NCBI GenBank assembly: GCA_039978075.1
Contig: JBDWCA010000009.1
Location: 1-64,000, forward strand
Reading direction: 5' to 3'
DNA length: 64,000 nt
DNA from: Anderseniella sp039978075
Lineage (GTDB): Bacteria > Pseudomonadota > Alphaproteobacteria > Rhizobiales > Aestuariivirgaceae
Shown piece after piece: positions 26,458 through 34,807 of the stretch. The notes below the pieces were generated by a model, which had not been told where the DNA came from, did no database searches, and saw only the letters and a list, made by a program, of their open reading frames with translations. Made by a program: the position numbers and the translations under genes. Positions within the stretch are counted from its first letter, which is position 1, and each line of letters opens with the position of its first letter.

Positions 26458-28737
26458 ATGCCACCAAGCCGCGGCCTGCCGTCGCCCGACCAGATTGTCG
26501 AGTTCCTCAAGACGGCAGATGCCAAAGTCGGCAAGCGTGAGATCGCCCGTGCATTCGGGGTCAAGGGTTCAGACCGCATCGAGTTGAAGAAGATCCTGCG
26601 CAAGATGGCCGATGATGGCCTGATTGCGACCCGGCGCAAGCGCATGTCGGACGCAGCAGGCCTGCCGCCGGTAACAGTGGTGCGCGTCGCAGGTGTTGAT
26701 TCTGATGGTGAGCTTTTCGGTGAGCCCGCCGAGTGGGCTCGTGAGGGAGAGGCACTTCCAAAAATAATCATCCAGACATCCACGGGACGCAACCGTTCCT
26801 CGTCGATAAAGCCACCGGGGGTCGGAGACCAGTTGTTGTGTCGCATCTCGCGCACCAACGACACCACCTATCCCTATGAAGCCCGTATAATACGCAAACT
26901 GCAGGGTGCGAAAGGCCACATAGTCGGCGTATACCAGCCCTCTTCGCGTGGCAGTGGCCGGGTCTTGTCCGCCAACCGCAAGGACCGACTGGAATTTGAA
27001 GTTGCGCGCGGCGACGAAGGCGGTGCTCAAAAAGGCGAATTGGTTCGTGCTGAAATCACCCGGGAACGCGGACGTGGTTTTGCCCAGGTCCGCATTGTCG
27101 AGCGGTTGGGCGATGCTGCTGACCAGCGGAATATTTCACTGGTCGCCATTCATCAACACGGCATTCCTGATCAGTTTCCGGAAGACGTGACAGCGGCTGC
27201 CGAGGCATTGAACGAACTCAAGCCGCCGAAAGGCCGCACGGATATGCGGCACGTTCCCCTCGTTACAATCGATCCGCCCGATGCCCGCGATCACGATGAT
27301 GCGGTTTGGGCAGCGCCGGACGATGATCCCGGCAACAAGGGTGGTTTCAAGGTAATCGTTGCAATTGCCGATGTTGCAGCTTACGTGCGCGCCGGCAGCG
27401 TCATTGACAAGGAAGCCAGAGTTCGCGGGAACTCGGTTTATTTTCCTGATCGTGTTGTGCCGATGTTGCCGGAACGGCTGTCAACAGATCTGTGTTCATT
27501 GCGTGGTTTGGAAAACCGCCCCGCTTTTGCCTGTTTCATGACGTTCGACAAAGCCGGACGGAAGCTGAAGCACAGCTTTGATCGCATCTGGATGAAGTCA
27601 GCTGCAAAGCTGTCCTATGCGCAGGCTCAGGCTGCCATAGATGGCCGCGGCGATGATGTGACAGTTCCATTGCTCAAACCGGTTCTGCAGCCGTTGTGGC
27701 ACGCTTATCGGGCACTGAAGAAGGCTCGCGACAAGCGCCAGCCGCTTGAACTGGATTTACCGGAGCGCAAGCTGGTGCTGGACGCTGAAGGCCGGATAGA
27801 ACGCGTCACCACACCGGAACGGCTTGATGCTCACAAGCTCATTGAAGAATTCATGATCCAGGCCAATGTGGCGGCTGCAGAAGTGCTTGAGAAAAGCAAG
27901 ACGCCACTGGTGTTCAGGGTGCACGAGGCCCCTGCTCCGGAGAAAATCGACGCGCTGGCCAAGTTCCTGGCGACACTGGGTCTGTCTGCGCCCAAAGGCG
28001 TCGTGATGCAGCCACAGCACTTCAACCGGATACTGGAAGCCGCCCGTGGCGGACCAAATGAGCATCTGGTGTCGCAAACAGTACTGAGGTCTCAGGCCCA
28101 GGCCGTCTATACGCCGGACAATCAGGGTCACTTCGGCCTGAACCTGCGCCGTTATGCCCATTTCACCTCACCGATCCGCAGATATGCCGACCTGATCGTG
28201 CATCGCGCTCTGATCAGCGCATTGAAACTGGGAGATGACGGGTTGAGCAATGAAGATATGGCGTCGCTGGAGGAACTGGCAGGCATTTTGTGTATGACGG
28301 AGCGCCGTGCCATGCTGGCTGAGCGCGAGACCACCGATCGTTTGATTGCCCATTACCTGTCCGGAAACATCGGCGCGGATTTCAAGGCCCGCATTGGTGG
28401 CATGGTCAAGGCAGGACTGTTTGTGACACTTGCAGACAGCGGTGCGGACGGTTTCATTCCTGCGTCGACTTTGGGGCAGGATTACTTCGTTCATGACGAA
28501 CAGGCCATGGCCATGGTGGGTGAACGCACCGGGGAAACCTTTCGTATGGGCGACATGGTGGACGTACGTTTGCTCGAAGTGACACCGCTTGCGGGCGGCC
28601 TTCGGTTTGAGATGTTGTCGAAAGGCTCTGCCGGTAAACCCGCCGGCAGGAGACAGCAGTCACATAGACGGGTCCGTCCCGGCACCAAAACGAAGAGGCC
28701 GGGGTCAAAGCGGCGCAAACCAGCTGCCAAACGGTGA
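26458..28737 (+). CDS. rnr: Ribonuclease R
   Basis: 759 residues. Processive 3'-5' exoribonuclease that degrades structured RNA. An N-terminal winged helix (~10-70), cold-shock-like domains, and the RNB catalytic core with TIDPPDARDHDDAVW (Mg-binding acidic residues) can be seen. The RRYAHFTSPIRRYADLIVHRAL signature is intact (two overlapping short pieces). A C-terminal S1 domain (~640-725) ends in a strongly basic tail. It follows topA at 1 bp. Confidence 0.97.
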   Translation: MPPSRGLPSPDQIVEFLKTADAKVGKREIARAFGVKGSDRIELKKILRKMADDGLIATRRKRMSDAAGLPPVTVVRVAGVDSDGELFGEPAEWAREGEALPKIIIQTSTGRNRSSSIKPPGVGDQLLCRISRTNDTTYPYEARIIRKLQGAKGHIVGVYQPSSRGSGRVLSANRKDRLEFEVARGDEGGAQKGELVRAEITRERGRGFAQVRIVERLGDAADQRNISLVAIHQHGIPDQFPEDVTAAAEALNELKPPKGRTDMRHVPLVTIDPPDARDHDDAVWAAPDDDPGNKGGFKVIVAIADVAAYVRAGSVIDKEARVRGNSVYFPDRVVPMLPERLSTDLCSLRGLENRPAFACFMTFDKAGRKLKHSFDRIWMKSAAKLSYAQAQAAIDGRGDDVTVPLLKPVLQPLWHAYRALKKARDKRQPLELDLPERKLVLDAEGRIERVTTPERLDAHKLIEEFMIQANVAAAEVLEKSKTPLVFRVHEAPAPEKIDALAKFLATLGLSAPKGVVMQPQHFNRILEAARGGPNEHLVSQTVLRSQAQAVYTPDNQGHFGLNLRRYAHFTSPIRRYADLIVHRALISALKLGDDGLSNEDMASLEELAGILCMTERRAMLAERETTDRLIAHYLSGNIGADFKARIGGMVKAGLFVTLADSGADGFIPASTLGQDYFVHDEQAMAMVGERTGETFRMGDMVDVRLLEVTPLAGGLRFEMLSKGSAGKPAGRRQQSHRRVRPGTKTKRPGSKRRKPAAKR

Positions 28738-28871
28738 ATTGATGCAGGTTGAGACATGCTCCCGCTCATGAATGTGGCATCCTGACGCGCGGCGGAAGGC
28801 GGGCTGTGCGACGCAATGAAACCGAATGATTATTATTCCAAAGAAACTCCTGCCGAAGTGAATGCGTTACG

Positions 28872-29354
28872 ATGGCCTACGACCTGGATCAAAAACCTCT
28901 GACATCACCAATAGATCCTGCATCAGCAGGAACCGGCAGATCGGTATGGCCGGCAATGTGGAAAGGTTTCAGGTCGAGGTGTCCGCGCTGCGACAAGGGG
29001 AAACTGTTCTCAAGCTATCTGAAGGTGTCGCAGGAATGTGACACATGCGGCCAGGCACTTCATCATCACCGCGCTGATGATGCGCCACCCTACTTCACGA
29101 TGTTCATTGTCGGCCATCTGCTGGTGCCGCTGGTGTTCTGGGTCGAACGTGTGTGGAGACCCGATCTGAGCGTACATGCAGCACTTTGGCTGCCGTTGTC
29201 TATCTTGCTGACGCTTTGGCTGTTGCCAATGGTCAAAGGCGCCATTGTCGGCCTGCAATGGGCCATCGGAATGCATGGCTTTGGCCTGTCCGATGAGGAA
29301 TCATCACTGGTCGATCCCGCGGCTCTCGAGCAGGATACAGCCAAGCTGAAGTAA
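28872..29354 (+). CDS. DUF983 family membrane protein with zinc ribbon
   Basis: 160 residues. Four cysteines in two CxxC pairs (CPRC and CDTC, about residues 38-59) form a zinc-ribbon-like site, followed by HHHRADDAPPYFTM and two transmembrane segments (about 76-93 and 98-120). DUF983 function is not established. The gene lies in the conserved rnr-DUF983-Nudix-rpmG order and is likely part of the same transcript. Confidence 0.92.
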   Translation: MAYDLDQKPLTSPIDPASAGTGRSVWPAMWKGFRSRCPRCDKGKLFSSYLKVSQECDTCGQALHHHRADDAPPYFTMFIVGHLLVPLVFWVERVWRPDLSVHAALWLPLSILLTLWLLPMVKGAIVGLQWAIGMHGFGLSDEESSLVDPAALEQDTAKLK

Positions 29355-29415
29355 TTTTCATTCACCTGGCTTCCGACAGCTTGTACATCCAACGGCGCGC
29401 GCCTAACTTGATGCG

Positions 29416-30132
29416 ATGCAGAATTTAGCCGACAGACCCCATCCCAGTACTATTCGCCCCCGTGACGCAGCTACCCTGATTCTGGTCAGGCGCGATACCG
29501 GTGCACCGCGCGTATTGATGGGCAAGCGTCACGAATCGCATAAGTTCATGCCCGGCAAATTTGTGTTTCCAGGTGGGCGTGTCGATGCCGGAGATTGCCG
29601 CATCACCGCACCACATCCGCTTCCCACGGACGTGTCCTCAAAGCTCGTAAGCGCCATGAAAGGAAAACCCTCCAGTGCCCGGGCAACAGGAATTGCGCTG
29701 GCTGCAGTGCGCGAGACGTTCGAGGAGGTGGGACTTATCATCGGGCAACCCGGCCGGGGCCCGCGAACCCGGAACCCGGCATGGCAGCAATTCTATGCCA
29801 CGGGATATGTTCCGGATCTTCGTGGGTTGCGAATGCTGGCCAGAGCGATAACACCGCCCGGTCGACCACGGCGCTTTGACACCCGGTTTTTCATGGCGGA
29901 CGCAACAACACTGGCCAATATGGACGCACCGGTTGCCCCTGAAACAGACGAGCTTCTGACGCCGCACTGGGTCAGCATTGACGAAGCGTTGCAACTTGAT
30001 CTGCCGTGGATAACCGGCCAGATACTGGGCCGTCTCAAATCGGCTTTGGATAATCCCGATCCATTTGGAATGCAGCGCCCGGTGAGTTATCAGTACAAGC
30101 GCGGCAACAACTGGAAGTATGAGACCTTGTGA
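29416..30132 (+). CDS. Nudix hydrolase with a split Nudix box
   Basis: 238 residues. The glycine end of the Nudix box (FPGGRVDAGD) and the catalytic helix (AAVRETFEEVGLIIG) are both present but separated by about 40 residues, instead of forming the usual 23-residue motif. Such an insertion is known in the NUDT19-like group, some of which hydrolyse CoA derivatives. The substrate here is unknown. It lies between DUF983 and rpmG. Confidence 0.9.
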   Translation: MQNLADRPHPSTIRPRDAATLILVRRDTGAPRVLMGKRHESHKFMPGKFVFPGGRVDAGDCRITAPHPLPTDVSSKLVSAMKGKPSSARATGIALAAVRETFEEVGLIIGQPGRGPRTRNPAWQQFYATGYVPDLRGLRMLARAITPPGRPRRFDTRFFMADATTLANMDAPVAPETDELLTPHWVSIDEALQLDLPWITGQILGRLKSALDNPDPFGMQRPVSYQYKRGNNWKYETL

Positions 30133-30262
30133 GTGGCATCTTGTTGTCTTGACAATGTACATCGCTTGGGCGATACCGCGCTCCAAGAGTTTCATCATTT
30201 GACGCAACGCACATGTGTCACGCCTGTCGGTCAGACGCAGGCGCTACAGGAAAGGTCCGGCA

Positions 30263-30430
30263 ATGGCCAAGGCTACCACCATCAAGATCAAACTGCTTTC
30301 AACGGCAGACACTGGCTTCTTTTATACAGCCAAGAAAAATTCACGTACCCAGACAGAAAAATTGTCTTTCCGCAAATACGATCCTGTTGCGAAGAAGCAC
30401 GTGGAATTCAAGGAAGCCAAGATCAAGTAA
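30263..30430 (+). CDS. rpmG: 50S ribosomal protein L33
   Basis: 55 residues, the standard bacterial L33 size. The ATG at 30263 has an AGGAAAGG site; an in-frame start 16 codons earlier is non-homologous. TGFFYTAKKNSRT and the C-terminal KYDP-x3-KHVEFKE match L33. It has no zinc-binding cysteines (C-minus form). A strong terminator follows 45 bp after the stop. Confidence 0.97.
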   Translation: MAKATTIKIKLLSTADTGFFYTAKKNSRTQTEKLSFRKYDPVAKKHVEFKEAKIK

Positions 30431-30474
30431 TCCGAAAGCGGCCAGAGCGGTCCGCGACAGAGATTTCACATTAC

Positions 30475-30506
30475 AAAGCGCTGCCCGAACTGGGCGGCGC
30501 TTTTTT
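30475..30506 (+). terminator. Rho-independent terminator after rpmG
   Basis: A 12-bp stem (one T-G wobble), 5-nt loop GAACT, and then six Ts. It ends the rnr-to-rpmG transcript. Confidence 0.88.
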
Positions 30507-30946
30507 CGTGTGGCTGCTCCAAAGGAACTGACTACTTGCCTGGATGAAGAAATAGGGTGACCGGCCCGGTAACAAGTTCGAGGAGGCCTCTCTCACAAGG
30601 CCGGACCGGTCAGACCCCGCGGTTTTCAGGAGATGCGGCGGACCTGAAGAGCCTCGGGGCAAACTTGATTGCTGTTATGGCTTCGGGGCTTTGGCGAGAT
30701 CGGTTTTACCGGCTTGCCCTGCCCTGTCGGCATTCAGCAACAAATTCCGGTTCAAGGTTAGGTTGGGTTTTCCAATAAGACATTGAGTTCACCCAATTCC
30801 CCCTGAACACGGAAAACAATTTAGCCCCATTTCAGGTAAATTCCAATGTCGCGCCGGTGAAAGCAGGGCAAATTCTCTTTTTATCGTATATTGTTATGGT
30901 AAACGGCTAAACCGTTCAGGGCACCTGGTCCCGACCGGACTGCTAG
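30507..30946. other. 440-bp convergent intergenic region (rpmG/pleD), no convincing gene
   Basis: No ORF here has family similarity or a ribosome site. It contains one strong inverted repeat (30559-30611) and a short direct repeat near 30650-30690 (two CGGGGC-containing copies). Toward the pleD side it becomes A/T-rich. It could hold a small RNA, or be only spacer. Confidence 0.4.
30559..30611. other. Inverted repeat able to form a 53-nt hairpin
   Basis: Arms 30559-30569 and 30601-30611 pair at 10 of 11 positions, and an inner GAGGCCTC palindrome lies in the loop. No T-tract follows on either strand, so it is not a standard terminator. Candidate structured RNA or protein-binding site. Confidence 0.4.
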
Positions 30947-32314
30947 TCAGGCTGCGTCTGAAACGACGCGATTTCGCCCTGACCTTTTTGCCTTGTACAG
31001 GGCATCATCAGCGCGTTTCAGCAAGACCTGCGGGGTGTCAGCTGAAGACTCGTATCCGGCAACACCGATTGACACCGTGATTGCCAGTGGTCCCGAACTG
31101 GCGCCGACATCGAAAGGTATGGCTGCAATGACCCGTCGCAGGCGTTCTGCCACGGTAAACCCAACCTGCAATTCAGTTCCGGGAAGCACAATGAGGAACT
31201 CTTCCCCACCGATACGACAGCACAGGTCAATTGTGCGGACCTGTTCCTTCAGCCGCCGGGCCAGTTCCTTGAGAACCCTGTCGCCGACCTCATGACCATG
31301 GGTATCGTTTATTGGTTTGAAGAAATCCACGTCCAACGTCAGAATACTTAACGGGCTTCCCCGAGAATCGGCGTTGGCGAGTTGTATCTGCAACTGGTTG
31401 TCCATATGACGCCGATTAAACAATCCGGTAAGCGGGTCGGTAACGGCCATTTCCATAGACCTGGTCACATTGGTGCGCAACCGGTCCGTATACCGCTTGC
31501 GCTTGATCTGTGTATTGACGCGAGCCCGCAGCTCCATGCGGTCAACCGGCCTGTGCAGGTAATCATTGACCCCCATGTCGAGTGCGCGCATCAGGCGTGC
31601 GCCGTCTTCGGGGTCGACAACGATCAGCAACGGAAGCTGGCGGGTTTTTTCGAATGAACGAAGCTGTGAACATAATCGAAGACCATCGTGATCGAGCAGG
31701 TCAAGGCTGACGATTACCAGATCGAATTCAGTCTCCAGGTTCAGATTGACGGCTTCTGCGGGTTCTTTGAGGGTTACCAGATTGTGCAGTCCGGACAGTG
31801 ACTCTTCGATTCTCTCAGCCACAATACCGCGATTGTCGACAATCAGAATATTTGCGTTTTCTTCCACCTCGGCCAGATTGACGAGTTCTTTCTCGCCATC
31901 CAGCATCGTCTGTGTATCCCGGCCGCGCAATTCATCGATCAGCATCTTGAGGCGAACAAGGCTCTTCAATCTGCAAAACAGAGCTGCATCACTGACCGGC
32001 TTGGTGATGAAGTCATCTGCTCCGGCCTCCAGACCCTGGACGCGATCTTCCGGCTGATCCAGCGCGGTTACCATGATGACCGGGATGTGTTGGATCTCGG
32101 GGTTGGACTTGATGCGCCTGCAGACTTCAATGCCGTCGATGCCGGGCATCATCACATCCAGCAAGACGATATCCGGACTGAACGTCTCGATGGCCGCGAG
32201 CGCATCCAATCCGTTTGACGCGGTTTCAACCTCGAAATATTCACTTGTCAGCTTGGCTTCCAGCAAGCGGACATTGGCGAGAATATCATCTACGACAAGC
32301 ACACGGGCTGTCAT
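30947..32314 (-). CDS. pleD: PleD-type response regulator diguanylate cyclase
   Basis: 455 residues: receiver domain 1 (phospho-acceptor D53 in LLDVMMPG), a degenerate second receiver (~150-270), and a GGDEF domain. The active site is GGEEF, and an I-site RTID precedes it by a few residues, so product inhibition by c-di-GMP is expected. In Caulobacter PleD makes c-di-GMP at the stalked pole. Its start overlaps the divK stop by 4 bp (ATGA), giving translational coupling. It is convergent with rpmG. Confidence 0.97.
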   Translation of the reverse strand: MTARVLVVDDILANVRLLEAKLTSEYFEVETASNGLDALAAIETFSPDIVLLDVMMPGIDGIEVCRRIKSNPEIQHIPVIMVTALDQPEDRVQGLEAGADDFITKPVSDAALFCRLKSLVRLKMLIDELRGRDTQTMLDGEKELVNLAEVEENANILIVDNRGIVAERIEESLSGLHNLVTLKEPAEAVNLNLETEFDLVIVSLDLLDHDGLRLCSQLRSFEKTRQLPLLIVVDPEDGARLMRALDMGVNDYLHRPVDRMELRARVNTQIKRKRYTDRLRTNVTRSMEMAVTDPLTGLFNRRHMDNQLQIQLANADSRGSPLSILTLDVDFFKPINDTHGHEVGDRVLKELARRLKEQVRTIDLCCRIGGEEFLIVLPGTELQVGFTVAERLRRVIAAIPFDVGASSGPLAITVSIGVAGYESSADTPQVLLKRADDALYKAKRSGRNRVVSDAA

Positions 32315-32718
32315 GACGGTTCCTCAAAGAAGCCGTTGATGGTGGTCAGGAACGATGCGACCGAAATTGGTTTCGAGATATAGGCCTCGCAACCGCCTTC
32401 ACGAATTTTCTGCTCATCGCCCTTCATGGCGAAGGCGGTAACGGCGACGACTGGAATTGACCGCAGTTCGTCATCTTCCTTGAGCCATTTGGTGACTTCA
32501 ATACCTGATACTTCGGGAAGTTGGATATCCATCAGAATCAGATCGGGTTTGTGCTCGCGCGCAATATCAAGTGCTGACAAACCTTCGCGGGTTTGCAGGA
32601 CACGATATCCATGGGCCTCAAGCAGGTCATTAAACAGTTTCATGTTCAATTCATTGTCTTCGACAATAAGAACTGTTTTGGCCGTGTGGGCGTCTGTTTG
32701 TTCAGATGTTAGAGCCAT
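32311..32718 (-). CDS. divK: Single-domain response regulator DivK
   Basis: 135 residues, one receiver domain with no output domain. D21, the phosphorylation site D64 (LILMDIQLPE), T in VTAFAM and K in SKPIS are all in place. DivK modulates the DivJ/PleC-DivL-CckA pathway that controls CtrA and the cell cycle. It lies directly upstream of pleD as in other alphaproteobacteria. The N-terminal ~14 residues extend beyond the usual start; no clear better start is visible. Confidence 0.96.
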   Translation of the reverse strand: MALTSEQTDAHTAKTVLIVEDNELNMKLFNDLLEAHGYRVLQTREGLSALDIAREHKPDLILMDIQLPEVSGIEVTKWLKEDDELRSIPVVAVTAFAMKGDEQKIREGGCEAYISKPISVASFLTTINGFFEEPS

Positions 32719-32928
32719 AGCTCATCCGGCCTTCTTAGTCTGTTTCCCCAGTAGTGGACCAATTACGCCGTTTTTGTAAATTAGGACGCGTGCCGGCATT
32801 CTACCAGTGCTATATGTCTATGCTGACTAATGTGTCGGAAGAAAGTTACACAGTGCTTAAATTTTGCGTTGCGATAGGTTCCATCGACGCGCTGGTTAAA
32901 GCCCATTGGAGCAATTTGTTAGACTTGT

Positions 32929-33210
32929 ATGTACACCCCTGAACAAGCAGAAATACTGGCAATTCAAGCGCTTGGTTACCTCGCCGGGTCCGAGGAAGAA
33001 CTACAGCGCCTGATAATGACGACAGGTATGGATTCCGAGGCGTTAAAACAAAGTGCACTGTCTCGTGCCGGTCTGGCAGGATTGCTTGACTACATCTGCC
33101 AGGACGAATCGATTCTTCTGGGATTTTGCGAAGTCGCGAAAATTCAGCCCCAGGAACCCATGCGTGCGCTGCACGCCTTACAGAAATTTCCAGATACAGG
33201 AGCAGCCTGA
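32929..33210 (+). CDS. DUF3572 family small protein
   Basis: 93 residues, all helical by appearance. The AEILAIQALGYLAGSEEELQR opening (shown in part) and the later LLDYICQDE segment match DUF3572, a family of unknown function typically found next to divK in Hyphomicrobiales. It diverges from divK over ~210 bp and begins a co-directional run; the HAD gene follows after 7 bp. No good ribosome site is close to the ATG, so the exact start is a little uncertain. Confidence 0.85.
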   Translation: MYTPEQAEILAIQALGYLAGSEEELQRLIMTTGMDSEALKQSALSRAGLAGLLDYICQDESILLGFCEVAKIQPQEPMRALHALQKFPDTGAA

Positions 33211-33217
33211 CGTTCAC

Positions 33218-33889
33218 ATGGACATTAGCACCACCACCCAGGAACAAATCTCCGACTTGCGGCTCGACAAGTCGCGCCCGCTACTGTTGTGCGACGTTGA
33301 TGAGGTCGTTGTGCATTTTCTTCAGGGACTGGAAGCCTGGCTGGACACAAATGGTCTGTGGCTGGATCCGGCAAGTTTCGCGTTGAACGGCAATATCAAG
33401 CACAAGCATGACGACCAGCCCCTCGAAGAAGAAAAGGTCGGCCCTGCAATAATGAGTTTTTTCGAGGAGTTCACACGGTCTCTTCAGGTAATTGATGGAG
33501 CAGTTCCTGCCCTGCATGCGCTGTCTGCTCACGGCGAGATTGTCATGCTGACCAACCTGCCGTCTCAGTTCAGGCTGGACCGCATGCAGAATCTCGCAAA
33601 TCACGGCCTGACATTTCCGGTTGTGACCAACTCCGGACCAAAGGGCCCTGCAATAGCAGCGATTGCCGCTGAACACACTGCACCCGTGGTGTTCATCGAT
33701 GATCATACCGGATACCTGAAATCTGCGTCTGAACACATGCCCAGCGCCAACCTGGTTCACTTCATGCAGGACGAACGTTTTGGCCGCCATGTTGAGCACG
33801 AACCGTACATCCATCACCGCACCGATAACTGGCGTGACGCACACCGTCATATCGAGGCCGTTTTCACCGGGGCAGAGGCAGCCGGCTGA
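33218..33889 (+). CDS. HAD-superfamily hydrolase
   Basis: 223 residues from the ATG at 33218. Motif I is CDVDEVV (D26, D28), motif II is the Thr in MLTNLP, the motif III lysine is probably in GPKGPA, and motif IV is FIDDH. A helical insert follows motif I, consistent with a small cap. It is probably a phosphatase; the substrate is unknown. The stop overlaps the ROK kinase start by 1 bp, so a sugar- or nucleotide-phosphate role is plausible but inferred only from context. Confidence 0.85.
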   Translation: MDISTTTQEQISDLRLDKSRPLLLCDVDEVVVHFLQGLEAWLDTNGLWLDPASFALNGNIKHKHDDQPLEEEKVGPAIMSFFEEFTRSLQVIDGAVPALHALSAHGEIVMLTNLPSQFRLDRMQNLANHGLTFPVVTNSGPKGPAIAAIAAEHTAPVVFIDDHTGYLKSASEHMPSANLVHFMQDERFGRHVEHEPYIHHRTDNWRDAHRHIEAVFTGAEAAG

Positions 33890-34788
33890 TGCGCATCGGC
33901 ATTGATCTCGGTGGCACCAAAATTGCCGGAATTGCGATTGGTGATGATGACAAGGTCCTGTCTGTTGCCAGGGTGCCAACTCCACGAGGTGATTACAACG
34001 GATCGATTTCCGCCATTTCTGCCATGGTCAAGGAATTGGCAGACCGTGCAAATACAACAGATTACAGCGTTGGCATCGGCATGCCGGGGTCCGTCTCGCC
34101 TGTGACCGGCAAAGTCCAGAATGCCAACTCCACCTGGATAAACGACCGATATTTTCAACGCGACCTTGAAACCGCGTTGAGCCGCAGTGTGCGTCTGGCC
34201 AACGATGCCAATTGCCTGGCTGTTTCAGAAGCCTATGACGGGGCAGGACAAGGGCTCGCATCGGTGTTCGGCGTTATTCTGGGAACCGGTTGTGGCGGCG
34301 GGCTGGTCCTGGATGGGAAGGCTGTCTCTGGACGCCACAGCATAGGCGGCGAATGGGGTCATAACCCGCTGCCATGGGCCAAGGGTTCCGAACTACCAGG
34401 GCCTCAGTGCTGGTGCGGGCGCACCGGTTGTCTGGAAACGTGGCTGTCGGGACCGGCTTTATCCACCGACCATCAAGCCTGGACAGGCGACCGGTTGCCG
34501 GCGGAGGAAATCGGTTTCAAGGCCAATGCGGGTGATGATGACGCAGTTGCAACGCTTACCCGGCATCTGGACAGATGCGGGCGCGGACTGGCCCATGTCG
34601 TCAATATTCTTGATCCGGAAATTATAGTTGTGGGCGGCGGATTGTCCGGCATGTATGGGCTGGTGGAACGCTTGCCGACCGCCATTGCACCATACGTTTT
34701 TGCAGATGCAGTCGATATTCGTGTAGAAGCCGCTAAACATGGTCCGGAGTCCGGTGTACGTGGTGCGGCACGTCTGTGGTCTCAGTGA
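33889..34788 (+). CDS. ROK-family sugar kinase
   Basis: 299 residues. The ATP-binding IGIDLGGTKIAG opening, the active-site Asp in LANDANCLA, and the ROK zinc site with H in GGEWGHNPLP and cysteines of CWCGRTGCLE are intact. There is no N-terminal helix-turn-helix, so it is a kinase and not a repressor. Fructose, glucose, mannose or N-acetylglucosamine are the usual substrates; I cannot choose among them. Overlaps the HAD gene by 1 bp and precedes a fumarase-family lyase by 19 bp. Confidence 0.92.
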   Translation: MRIGIDLGGTKIAGIAIGDDDKVLSVARVPTPRGDYNGSISAISAMVKELADRANTTDYSVGIGMPGSVSPVTGKVQNANSTWINDRYFQRDLETALSRSVRLANDANCLAVSEAYDGAGQGLASVFGVILGTGCGGGLVLDGKAVSGRHSIGGEWGHNPLPWAKGSELPGPQCWCGRTGCLETWLSGPALSTDHQAWTGDRLPAEEIGFKANAGDDDAVATLTRHLDRCGRGLAHVVNILDPEIIVVGGGLSGMYGLVERLPTAIAPYVFADAVDIRVEAAKHGPESGVRGAARLWSQ

Positions 34789-34807
34789 CACAAGTTGGAG
34801 CACCGAA

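Noticed and set aside
23775..26867. Minus-strand frames of 200-290 codons across topA and rnr
   Set aside because: Antisense to two highly conserved genes; no similarity or ribosome site.
30557..30778. 73-codon plus-strand frame downstream of rpmG
   Set aside because: No ribosome site, odd composition, and it runs through the hairpin; treated as spacer.
32719..32928. CtrA binding site upstream of divK
   Set aside because: Two TTAA tetramers exist but not with the 7-bp spacing of a full CtrA site.
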